DNA from: an uncultured Clostridia bacterium
Lineage (GTDB): Bacteria > Bacillota > Clostridia > Christensenellales > Borkfalkiaceae
Assembly: GCA_947628675.1 (NCBI GenBank)
Contig: CANRAR010000010.1
Coordinates: forward strand, 1-41,934
DNA: 41,934 bases
Direction of reading: 5' to 3'
The notes below the pieces were generated by a model. That model did no database searches and was not told the origin of the DNA. It saw nothing but the letters and a program-made list of their open reading frames with translations. Shown one piece after another: positions 28,078-34,450 of the stretch (its first letter is position 1; every line of letters begins with the position of its first letter). The position numbers were made by a program, and so were the translations under genes.

Positions 28078-28176
28078 ACCGTACGCCCCTGCCCATCCAT
28101 GAGGGAGCGGCACCGCCTGCAACTCAAAAAGCTGAAAGGCGCACAGTTTTGAATCCCGATTCCGTAAACGCAAAAC

Positions 28177-28200
28177 GCGCGGGTCTCCCGCGCGCTTTGT
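28177..28200 (+). terminator. Terminator after the small Cys-rich gene
   Basis: Stem GCGCGGG / CCCGCGC (28177-28193) followed by GCTTTGTCTTTGTTTT. Confidence 0.7.
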
Positions 28201-28204
28201 CTTT

Positions 28205-28285
28205 GTTTTATAGCTGCCCCCTTTTGAAGTTTTATAGCTGCCCCCTTTTGAAGGGGGCGGCTCCGCCGTAGGCGGTGGTGGGGGT
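28205..28285. repeat. Direct repeat and dispersed repeat element
   Basis: Two copies of TTTTATAGCTGCCCCCTTTT (28206-28225 and 28230-28249; the second extends GAAGGGGGCGGCTCC). The text then reads GCCGTAGGCGGTGG, TGGGGGTTGCC, a type of dispersed repeat also seen near 460-518. Non-coding. Confidence 0.6.
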
Positions 28286-28305
28286 TGCCCTCATACGCAC
28301 CGAAA

Positions 28306-28327
28306 AACCGCCACGCAAGCGGCGGTT
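28306..28327 (-). terminator. Terminator of the NUDIX gene at 28347
   Basis: Stem AACCGCC / GGCGGTT with a U-run on the minus strand. Confidence 0.8.
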
Positions 28328-28346
28328 CCATATCTTTTAATACCGT

Positions 28347-28865
28347 TTAGCACCTCGCAAGCACGGCAACCACCGTCTTTGCGTCGCGGATCTCCCCATT
28401 TTCTATCATCTCCTTCACACGGGCAACGGGCACGTACTCCACCCGCAAAAACTCCCCCTCGTCGAGGTGCTGCCTGCCCTCGCGGACGCCCTTCGCCTCG
28501 AAGATATAAATTTTCTCGTCGGTATACCCGGGGCTGGGGTAGAGCGTCAGAATGGGCGCCATCTCCTCCGCGACGAGCCCCGTCTCCTCGGAAAGTTCCC
28601 GCGCCGCGGCGGCCATGGGCGCCTCGCCCCGCTCCAACTTGCCCGCGGGGATCTCCAAAAGTTCCTCCCCGTACGCGTAGCGGAACTGCCGCACGAGGGC
28701 GATCTTCCCCTCCTTCACGCAGAGTACCGCCGCCCCGCCCGAGTGCTCCACGATCTCGCGCTTGCACGGCTTTCCGTCGGGCAAAACGGCGTCATCGCAC
28801 CGCAAATTCAAAATTTTTCCGCGGTAGACGTACCTCTTCTCCGCCGTCTCTTCGCGCAACGTCAT
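28347..28865 (-). CDS. NUDIX hydrolase, ADP-ribose pyrophosphatase type
   Basis: 172 residues. The NUDIX box is complete (GKLERGEAPMAAAARELSEE with TGL following). The N-terminal VYRGKILNLRCDD, EHSGGAAVLCV and LVRQFRYAYGEELLEIPAG are typical of the ADP-ribose pyrophosphatase (NudF) group. It should split ADP-ribose to AMP and ribose 5-phosphate. The start overlaps the stop of the upstream unknown gene by 4 nt, so the two are translated together. Confidence 0.9.
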   Translation of the reverse strand: MTLREETAEKRYVYRGKILNLRCDDAVLPDGKPCKREIVEHSGGAAVLCVKEGKIALVRQFRYAYGEELLEIPAGKLERGEAPMAAAARELSEETGLVAEEMAPILTLYPSPGYTDEKIYIFEAKGVREGRQHLDEGEFLRVEYVPVARVKEMIENGEIRDAKTVVAVLARC

Positions 28866-29578
28866 ACGTTTTCAAGGGATGCGGCGAGCGCGAAGATCTC
28901 CGCACTGCCCGCATCATTGATATATTTGAGGAAATAGCGGTAGCCGGAGAGAAGCGCCAGAAGCCCGCCGATGTCCCGCCGCCCCGCCGAAGCGATGAGG
29001 GCGGGGAAGAGTTTTTCGGCGTCGGCGCGCTCCTCCTCGCGCAGGGCGAGTTTCAGGATGCGCGCCCGCTCCACGGTGAGGCGCTCTGCGATCTCGCCCA
29101 AAATGCGGTCACGCTTCTCGGCGGCACGGGCATATTGGCCGCGCTTGCCGCAGTCGGGATAGCAATCGCGCACGATGTCGCGGAAAGGTTTTATCATGCG
29201 GTCGGCGAAGAGCGAATAACTCGCCGTGTAACTGCCGTCCACATAGAAGTAGCGCAGGAGGAAGTCGTTGAGGTGCAATTTGCCCGTATCGAATTCCACA
29301 AAGAGGCAAAAGACGAAGGCGAGCACCTCGTTGCGCGCGGAGGGAAGATAGGCGACGCCCCTCCCCACGCCCGCCCGCGAAACGCGCAGGTACGCCCGCT
29401 TGGCTGCGGGAAAATCGTAGCCCGCGGTGACGGCGCCGAAGAGGTTGGTGAGTTCCTTGCTCTCGGCAACGGCGCGGAGCGCGTCGGAGATCTCGGCGTC
29501 GGCGTCGTGGAAGGTGCCCCCCACGAGGTCGTCGCAAACCTGCAAAAACCGCTGAATTTGTTCGTATTTTTCTTCCAT
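28862..29578 (-). CDS. Conserved-looking hypothetical protein
   Basis: 238 residues, soluble and mostly helical, rich in Arg and Glu. I do not recognise the family. It has no signal or membrane segment. A TATAAT -10 (29608-29613) with a weak -35 lies upstream and GAGGGG precedes the ATG. It is co-transcribed with the ADP-ribose pyrophosphatase-like NUDIX gene, which starts inside its stop codon, so the pair may act together. Confidence 0.75.
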   Translation of the reverse strand: MEEKYEQIQRFLQVCDDLVGGTFHDADAEISDALRAVAESKELTNLFGAVTAGYDFPAAKRAYLRVSRAGVGRGVAYLPSARNEVLAFVFCLFVEFDTGKLHLNDFLLRYFYVDGSYTASYSLFADRMIKPFRDIVRDCYPDCGKRGQYARAAEKRDRILGEIAERLTVERARILKLALREEERADAEKLFPALIASAGRRDIGGLLALLSGYRYFLKYINDAGSAEIFALAASLENV

Positions 29579-29655
29579 AACCCCTCACGATGGTGTGCTT
29601 TTGCAACATTATAACACAAATGCAAAAAATATTAAAGAATTTTTTCGGAAATATC

Positions 29656-29684
29656 TTGATTTTGTCGTAATTTTTATGTATAAT
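29656..29684 (+). promoter_or_regulatory. Promoter of the HPr-like gene
   Basis: TTGATT (29656-29661), 17-nt spacer, TATAAT (29679-29684). Confidence 0.85.
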
Positions 29685-29717
29685 GAACGTACCATTTGAT
29701 ACAGGAGGAAACCACCC

Positions 29718-29945
29718 ATGAAATCCGTACAAATCTCGCTGGAATACGCGCAGAGAGTCAAAGAATTTGTCGCCGTCACGCAGTCCTATCCCTATGAGAT
29801 CGTCTTGAAGAGCGGCAAGTATGTCGTCGATGCAAAGTCCATCCTCGGCATCTTCAGTCTCGACCTCTCCCAGCCCCTCACGGTGGAAATTTATAACGAC
29901 GACTGCGCAGACCTCATTGCGCAACTCAAACAATTCCAGGCGTAA
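29718..29945 (+). CDS. HPr-like protein without the active-site His
   Basis: 75 residues, close to the 85-90 of HPr. The Ser46 region is clear (KSILGIFSLDL, compare KSIMGVMSLG). The stretch around the phosphorylated His15 (usually GLHARPA) reads SLEYAQRVKEF, with no His in the whole protein. It therefore cannot take phosphate from PEP:PTS enzyme I at His15. The seryl site is kept, so a regulatory role (like Crh, which also lacks His15) is possible but inferred. SD AGGAGGA precedes the ATG; it has its own promoter and terminator. Confidence 0.8.
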   Translation: MKSVQISLEYAQRVKEFVAVTQSYPYEIVLKSGKYVVDAKSILGIFSLDLSQPLTVEIYNDDCADLIAQLKQFQA

Positions 29946-29969
29946 GCGCTCACGGGGAAACTTCAAAAG

Positions 29970-29997
29970 AGCCGCTTGTCCCATAAGCGGCTATTTT
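29970..29997 (+). terminator. Terminator after the HPr-like gene
   Basis: Stem AGCCGCTT / AAGCGGCT (29970-29992) followed by ATTTTGTG. Confidence 0.8.
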
Positions 29998-30033
29998 GTG
30001 TTCTTAACTTTTTGATGCAAAGGAAGTTCGGCA

Positions 30034-30558
30034 ATGCAGATCAAAGGCGAAACCTCGGTCAACAAGCTCAAACTCCTCTTCGTGTTCGATAAGATGGAGA
30101 CGCCCCTCGCGGAGCGTACGCTTGTCGATATGTGCACGTCGTCCAACGATTGGATCAATTATATGGACTGCGTGGTGCTTATCCATAAACTTTTGTCCGA
30201 CGGGTTCATCTGCGAAGTCCCCGGCGGCGACGAGGCGCTCTACACCATCACGCCCGAGGGCAGGGAGACGCTCGCCAACTTCTACATCAACATCCCGCGG
30301 AGCGAGCGGGAAGAAATTTCGCGGTTCATCAAGAACAACAGCGCGCGCTTCCGCACCAAGCAGGATTGCAAGTCGGATTATTATAAGAACAACGACGGAA
30401 CATACACCGTATTTTTGAAGATCCTTGCGCCCGTCCAGCCCATGCTCGAACTCAAATTCGTCGTGCCCGATAAGAAGACGGCGAACAACATCTACAAGAA
30501 GTGGGACGATAAGGCGGCAGAACTGTATTCCGTCGTGTACGAAACGCTCGTCGATTAA
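30034..30558 (+). CDS. DUF4364 family winged-helix protein
   Basis: 174 residues. The N-terminal 80 residues (KLKLLFVFDKMETPL .. YTITPEGRETL) fit a winged-helix DNA-binding domain, and the rest fits DUF4364, a family common in Clostridia. AGGAAG lies upstream of the ATG. Probably a transcription regulator; targets unknown. It precedes a TSCPD gene by 15 nt. Confidence 0.75.
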   Translation: MQIKGETSVNKLKLLFVFDKMETPLAERTLVDMCTSSNDWINYMDCVVLIHKLLSDGFICEVPGGDEALYTITPEGRETLANFYINIPRSEREEISRFIKNNSARFRTKQDCKSDYYKNNDGTYTVFLKILAPVQPMLELKFVVPDKKTANNIYKKWDDKAAELYSVVYETLVD

Positions 30559-30573
30559 ACGGAGGAAAAAATC

Positions 30574-30834
30574 ATGGTAACCTATTCCACGCGGGGAACG
30601 TGCTCCAAGCAGATCATCTTCGATCTCGATGCGGAGAATAAAATTCACAACGTCAAATTCATCGGAGGTTGCAGCGGCAACTTGCAGGGCATCGCGCGCC
30701 TCGTCGAGGGCAAGACGCCCGATGAAGTGGTGCCCCTTCTGAAGGGCATCCGCTGCCGCCAGAACACATCCTGCCCCGACCAACTCGCGCTGGCGCTCGA
30801 GCCCTACATGAAGAACGCCCCCGCCCAAACCTGA
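30574..30834 (+). CDS. TSCPD domain protein
   Basis: 86 residues. It matches the short TSCPD family (TIGR03905 type): GCSGNLQGIARLVEGK and the C-terminal RCRQNTSCPDQLALAL. The TSCPD motif is also found at the C-terminus of vitamin B12-dependent ribonucleotide reductases; the short form has no proven role. SD GGAGG before the ATG. Confidence 0.88.
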   Translation: MVTYSTRGTCSKQIIFDLDAENKIHNVKFIGGCSGNLQGIARLVEGKTPDEVVPLLKGIRCRQNTSCPDQLALALEPYMKNAPAQT

Positions 30835-30863
30835 CCCCCTATCCCCTGACCCAAACTCTATTC

Positions 30864-30892
30864 AGGCGTAGATTTTCTGCGCCTTTTTTTAT
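30864..30892 (+). terminator. Terminator after the TSCPD gene
   Basis: Stem AGGCGTAGA / TCTGCGCCT (30864-30884, one mismatch) followed by a T-run. Confidence 0.85.
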
Positions 30893-30900
30893 AATGACCT

Positions 30901-30954
30901 CGTCCCCCGCCCGTCCGTTTTGCGGACGGGCGGGGGACGAAAAAAATTTTTCCT
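30901..30954. repeat. GC-rich hairpin repeat, copy A
   Basis: 17-bp stem CGTCCCCCGCCCGTCCG / CGGACGGGCGGGGGACG with a TTTTG loop (30901-30939), then AAAAAAATTTTT. The same stem occurs at 34124-34162, and its core (GCCCGTCCG) at 3747-3778. Confidence 0.85.
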
Positions 30955-30972
30955 TAAATGATTAAAATTCAT

Positions 30973-31013
30973 TGACTTTCATTCAACGAATTTGGTACAA
31001 TACAATCAACGAA
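30973..31013 (+). promoter_or_regulatory. Promoter of the ECF / DUF1893-TetR / AKR operon, with repeats
   Basis: TTGACT (30973-30978), 17-nt spacer, TACAAT (30996-31001). The repeat TCAACGAA occurs at 30983-30990 (inside the spacer) and 31006-31013 (after the -10), 23 nt apart. The first lies in TTCAACGAA, a TTCnnnGAA palindrome. This is a good candidate operator for the TetR-type protein encoded downstream. Confidence 0.65.
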
Positions 31014-31033
31014 CGGAATGGAGGAAATTTACG

Positions 31034-31612
31034 ATGATCGATCAAGTTCTTTCGCGCCACAGCGCGGCGCTCCGCGTAAAAATCACGGTAAAAACGCTTA
31101 TTTCGGTTGGAGTTATCGCGCTTGCGGTGCTTCTTCCGCAACTTATCCACCTCGCCCTCGGCGCACCAGGCGGGATGCAGTGGCTTCCCATGTATCTTCC
31201 GGTTCTTCTCGGCGGATGCCTGCTCGGCGCAATATGGGGCTTGGGCGTGGGGATCCTCTCCCCCGTCGTCAGTTTTGCGATCACTTCGCTTGCGGGAGAT
31301 CCCATGCCCGCCTTGACCCGCCTGCCCTATATGATCGTCGAACTCGCGGTATTCGCGGCAATTTCGGGGCTGTTCTCGCGCAAAATCGCCCAAAACGGCT
31401 GGATGGCGTTCCCCGCGGTACTGCTTGCCGAGGTTTCGGGCAGGCTAATATTCCTCGCCATGGCCGCCATTTTCCAGAGCGTCTCCCCCCTCTCGGCGGC
31501 GCTCGTCTGGTCGCAGATCCAAACGGGGCTCTTGGGGCTCGTCTTGCAGGCAATTCTTGTCCCCTTCATGGTGATGGGACTGCGCTTGCTCCTCATCAAA
31601 GATAAGGAATAA
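31034..31612 (+). CDS. ECF transporter S component-like membrane protein
   Basis: 192 residues with about six membrane segments; LPVLLGGCLLGAIWGLGVG and the following SPVVSFAITSLAGDPMPALTRLPYMIVELAVFAAI fit S components. The substrate is unknown; the energising module is not in this window. GGAGG precedes the ATG at 31034. It begins an operon with a DUF1893-TetR fusion and an aldo/keto reductase, so the transported compound may be what the regulator senses (inference). Confidence 0.75.
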   Translation: MIDQVLSRHSAALRVKITVKTLISVGVIALAVLLPQLIHLALGAPGGMQWLPMYLPVLLGGCLLGAIWGLGVGILSPVVSFAITSLAGDPMPALTRLPYMIVELAVFAAISGLFSRKIAQNGWMAFPAVLLAEVSGRLIFLAMAAIFQSVSPLSAALVWSQIQTGLLGLVLQAILVPFMVMGLRLLLIKDKE

Positions 31613-31621
31613 GGGCATACC

Positions 31622-32701
31622 ATGTCCGAGATCACGACCTCGCTCGCTTCTCTCGGCGGGCGGCTGAAAACCGAAAATCTGACGTGCATCGTGCAAAAGG
31701 ACGGCCGCACCTTTACGAGCAAATTACGCGGCATCCGCCCTCTTCTGGATTGGATCGCGCAGGGGGAAGACCTGCACGGCGCTTTCGCCGCAGACAGGAT
31801 CGTGGGCAAAGCCGCCGCCCTCCTGTACGCTCTGATGGGCGTGAAGGGCGTATTTGCCGAAGTGCTCTCGGAAAGCGGCCTTGCCGTACTCAAAAAATAC
31901 GGGATACAGGCAGAATACGCCACGCTCACGCCCAACATCATGCGCCGCGACGGAAGCGGGCTCTGCCCCATGGAGCAGACAGTTCTTTCGATCGACGAAC
32001 CGTCTGCGGCATACGCGGCGCTCACGAAGAAAGCCGAACAATTACAAAGGACGGCGCAGGAGCACGGAGGAAGTTTGCCGGAAAAAATGACGAACAGGAA
32101 ACTTGCCGCTTTGGAAACGAGGAAGAAACTTTTGGAGACGGCAAAGAGGATCATCCGCGAAAAGGGACTTGTAAACACCTCGGTCGAGGAGATCACAAAG
32201 GCCTGCGGCGTTGCAAACGGGACATTTTATACCTATTTCAAGCGCAAGGAAGACGTGGTGTTTGCGATCAGCCACGATATGTTCCGCGAGATCTACGAGG
32301 AGGCGCAGCGGCACGACGGGGCGTTCATGGAGCGGCTTACATTCTATATGGTGACGTTTTCGGGGCATATCGAACGGGACGGGCTCAAACTCTGCCAGGA
32401 ATGGGTGCGCAATACCGTGGATCCCGATCTCGTGGAAAACCCCTATGACAGGGAAAAACTCCGCATGGACAACAAATCCATGAAGGGAATGATACAAAAG
32501 GGCGTCGAGCGGGGCGAACTCAAAGAGAATACGCCCGTAGAGGCGCTCGCCGACGCCTTGACCGACGTCCTCTACGGCGAAATGCTCTGCTGGGATATGT
32601 CGGGCGGAGCATACAGTTTCGAAGAGCGCACCCAAACGTTTTGCACCAAGTTTCTGCCCGCAATGATGAAGCCGTACTTAAACGACCATATTAAATCATA
32701 A
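31622..32701 (+). CDS. DUF1893 domain fused to a TetR-type regulator
   Basis: 359 residues in one open frame. Residues 1-140 match DUF1893: CIVQKDGRTFTSKLRGIRPL, AADRIVGKAAALLYALMG, KKYGIQAEY, MRRDGSGLCPMEQTVL. After a linker (141-155) a TetR repressor starts (MTNRKLAALETRKKLLETA), with the helix-turn-helix in VNTSVEEITKACGVANGTFYTYF and a ligand-binding C-terminal domain. DUF1893 is a cytidine-deaminase-like fold known from single-domain proteins; here it may supply ligand sensing. A ribosome binding site AAGGG precedes the ATG. No second start is well placed, so I call one fused protein; a separate TetR start (ATG at 32087, GGAGG 16 nt away) is a weaker option. Confidence 0.8.
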   Translation: MSEITTSLASLGGRLKTENLTCIVQKDGRTFTSKLRGIRPLLDWIAQGEDLHGAFAADRIVGKAAALLYALMGVKGVFAEVLSESGLAVLKKYGIQAEYATLTPNIMRRDGSGLCPMEQTVLSIDEPSAAYAALTKKAEQLQRTAQEHGGSLPEKMTNRKLAALETRKKLLETAKRIIREKGLVNTSVEEITKACGVANGTFYTYFKRKEDVVFAISHDMFREIYEEAQRHDGAFMERLTFYMVTFSGHIERDGLKLCQEWVRNTVDPDLVENPYDREKLRMDNKSMKGMIQKGVERGELKENTPVEALADALTDVLYGEMLCWDMSGGAYSFEERTQTFCTKFLPAMMKPYLNDHIKS

Positions 32702-32718
32702 AAAAGGAGAACACAACA

Positions 32719-33864
32719 ATGCGTGAAATCAAAAAATTGGGGTTCGGACTCATGCGCCTGCCGCTGAACAGCGAGGACGGTGCCGACATCGACATGGAGC
32801 AATTCAAGAAAATGGTAGACCTCTTCCTTGAGCGGGGATTTACCTACTTCGATACGTCCTACGTCTATCATAACGGCGCGTCCGAGACGGCCATCCGCGA
32901 AGCCCTTGTAAAGCGCCACCCGCGGGACAGTTTTCTGCTTGTGTCGAAGTTCCCCACCTTCCAAATGCCCGCGGAGGACAGAGTGGAAGCCATTTTCAAC
33001 GAACAACTCGAAAAGTGCGGCGTGGAATACTTTGACTACTACCTTCTCCACAACCTCAACCGCTATCTCTATCCCGCGGAAGTCAAGGCCTGCCACCTGT
33101 TCGACCACATGAAGAAGTGGAAAGAGCAGGGCAAGATCCGCCACATCGCCTTCTCTTACCACGACGACGCGGAGCACCTCGACAAAATTCTCACCGAACA
33201 CCCCGAGGTGGACGCCGTGCAGATCGTCTTGAACTACTACGATTGGGAAGAACCGTTCATCCAGTCGAAAAAGTGCTACGAGGTCATCCGCAAACACGGA
33301 AAACAAGTCATCGTCATGGAGCCCGTCAAGGGCGGCGCGCTTGCCCGTATCCCGTCGGGCGCGGAGCATATCCTCAAAGAGATCGACAAAGACGCCTCCC
33401 CCGCGAGTTTTGCCATCCGGTTTGCCGCCTCGCGCGAGGGCGTACTCGTCGTCCTCTCCGGGATGAGCAATCTAAAGCAGGTCGAAGAAAACACGGGCTT
33501 TATGCGGGACTTCAAGCCCGTAAGCGAGGCGGAAGAGCGCGCCTTGAAGGAGGTCAAAGCGGCGTATCAAAGGACGTGGAAGTATCAATGCGATAACTGG
33601 GCGGCATTGGACGATAATTCTTACGGCGTCCCCATCTCGGGCATCATTCGGGCATATAACAGTATGTTCATCCAGCCCGATCCCTATTTCTCGGCAGAAC
33701 TCAATTACTATAAAAGTTTCCGCTCCGCCTACGATCTCGCCTTTGAAACGGGAGATTACTCCAAAGAGACGGCAAAGATCGGCGGCGCGTTCGATGTGAC
33801 CGCCGCACTCAAAAAAGCCGTCAAAACGCAAACCGAAGACAGCTTCCAATCCTACATGGATTGA
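32719..33864 (+). CDS. Aldo/keto reductase with a lost Fe-S segment
   Basis: 381 residues. The AKR TIM barrel shows the catalytic residues Asp and Tyr in FDTSYVYH, Lys in LLVSKFPT, His in YYLLHNLN. It should reduce a carbonyl with NAD(P)H. In the related Fe-S aldo/keto reductases the C-terminus has a CxxCxxC..CP cluster; here the matching part (WKYQCDNWAALDDNSY) keeps one Cys only, while the segment that follows (ISGIIRAYNSMF) still resembles that family. So the Fe-S cluster is lost. It is the last gene of the ECF/TetR operon. SD AGGAGA before ATG. Confidence 0.85.
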   Translation: MREIKKLGFGLMRLPLNSEDGADIDMEQFKKMVDLFLERGFTYFDTSYVYHNGASETAIREALVKRHPRDSFLLVSKFPTFQMPAEDRVEAIFNEQLEKCGVEYFDYYLLHNLNRYLYPAEVKACHLFDHMKKWKEQGKIRHIAFSYHDDAEHLDKILTEHPEVDAVQIVLNYYDWEEPFIQSKKCYEVIRKHGKQVIVMEPVKGGALARIPSGAEHILKEIDKDASPASFAIRFAASREGVLVVLSGMSNLKQVEENTGFMRDFKPVSEAEERALKEVKAAYQRTWKYQCDNWAALDDNSYGVPISGIIRAYNSMFIQPDPYFSAELNYYKSFRSAYDLAFETGDYSKETAKIGGAFDVTAALKKAVKTQTEDSFQSYMD

Positions 33865-33898
33865 GCCCCTTCCCTTATACCAAGCCGCCCTTTCTCTC

Positions 33899-34000
33899 CG
33901 TGTCATTCTGAGCGTAGCGCCCCGCCCGCACTATTTTCGACCAAGGGCGGCACGAGCGCGCAGCGAAGAATCCCGACCAACGAAGTCCGCCCCCCGCTCG
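33899..34000 (-). repeat. Interspersed intergenic repeat, copy 6 (reversed)
   Basis: Begins TGTCATTCTGAGCGTAGCG and ends GAAGAATCCCGACCAACG, the reverse complement of copies 1-5 (GGACTTCGTTG.. CAGAATGAC). Confidence 0.8.
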
Positions 34001-34008
34001 GGTTCCCG

Positions 34009-34112
34009 CCTCCTTCTCCCCTTCCCCATCTCTCTACTTCCCTACTCCCTATTCCTCTATCTCTTATCTCTATTTCTATCTCTCTATCTCCCTATCCCTC
34101 TATTTCTCTCCC
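34009..34112. repeat. 104-nt tract without G
   Basis: The plus strand has no G from 34009 to 34112 and is mostly C and T with single A residues in a loose period (CTATCTCC-like units). The minus strand is purine-rich. No gene here. Confidence 0.85.
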
Positions 34113-34123
34113 GCTCCTCCCCT

Positions 34124-34176
34124 CGTCCCCCGCCCGTCCGCAAAGCGGACGGGCGGGGGACGAAAAAAATTTTTTA
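34124..34176. repeat. GC-rich hairpin repeat, copy B
   Basis: 18-bp perfect stem CGTCCCCCGCCCGTCCGC / GCGGACGGGCGGGGGACG (34124-34162) with an AAA loop, followed by an A/T run as in copy A at 30901. Lies between the AKR and the divergent PurH-like gene. Confidence 0.85.
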
Positions 34177-34284
34177 ATTTTTTTCAAAAATTTTGACACA
34201 TACCCCCTCTTTGCCCGAAAAATCGTGTTACGCTATCTATGGAAAGAGAAAAAGAGAGCAAACCGAGGGCGCGCGGAGAGAGAA

Positions 34285-34359
34285 AAAGCCCTCCCGTGCA
34301 CAGAGCGTAGCGCGCCGCGCGGCGCGCGGCGCGCTACGCTCTGTGCACGGGAGGGCTTT
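34285..34359. repeat. 36-bp perfect inverted repeat
   Basis: Left arm AAAGCCCTCCCGTGCACAGA..GCGCCGCGC (34285-34320), loop GGC, right arm the exact reverse complement (34324-34359). A possible promoter (TTGCCC, 17 nt, TATCTA at 34211-34239) lies upstream. The arm text is not a known terminator: no U-run follows. Confidence 0.9.
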
Positions 34360-34450
34360 CATGGAAAAATATTCAATATATTGCAGTCCCTTCCGCCCAA
34401 TTTTTTCTCCCGAAATATCGCCCGCATTGAGCGCATTCCGTGAAATTTTT

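Noticed and set aside
34193-34285. Promoter starting at TTGACA 34192-34197
   Set aside because: No -10 box at 16-18 nt; only a weaker TTGCCC/TATCTA pair nearby, mentioned with the inverted repeat.
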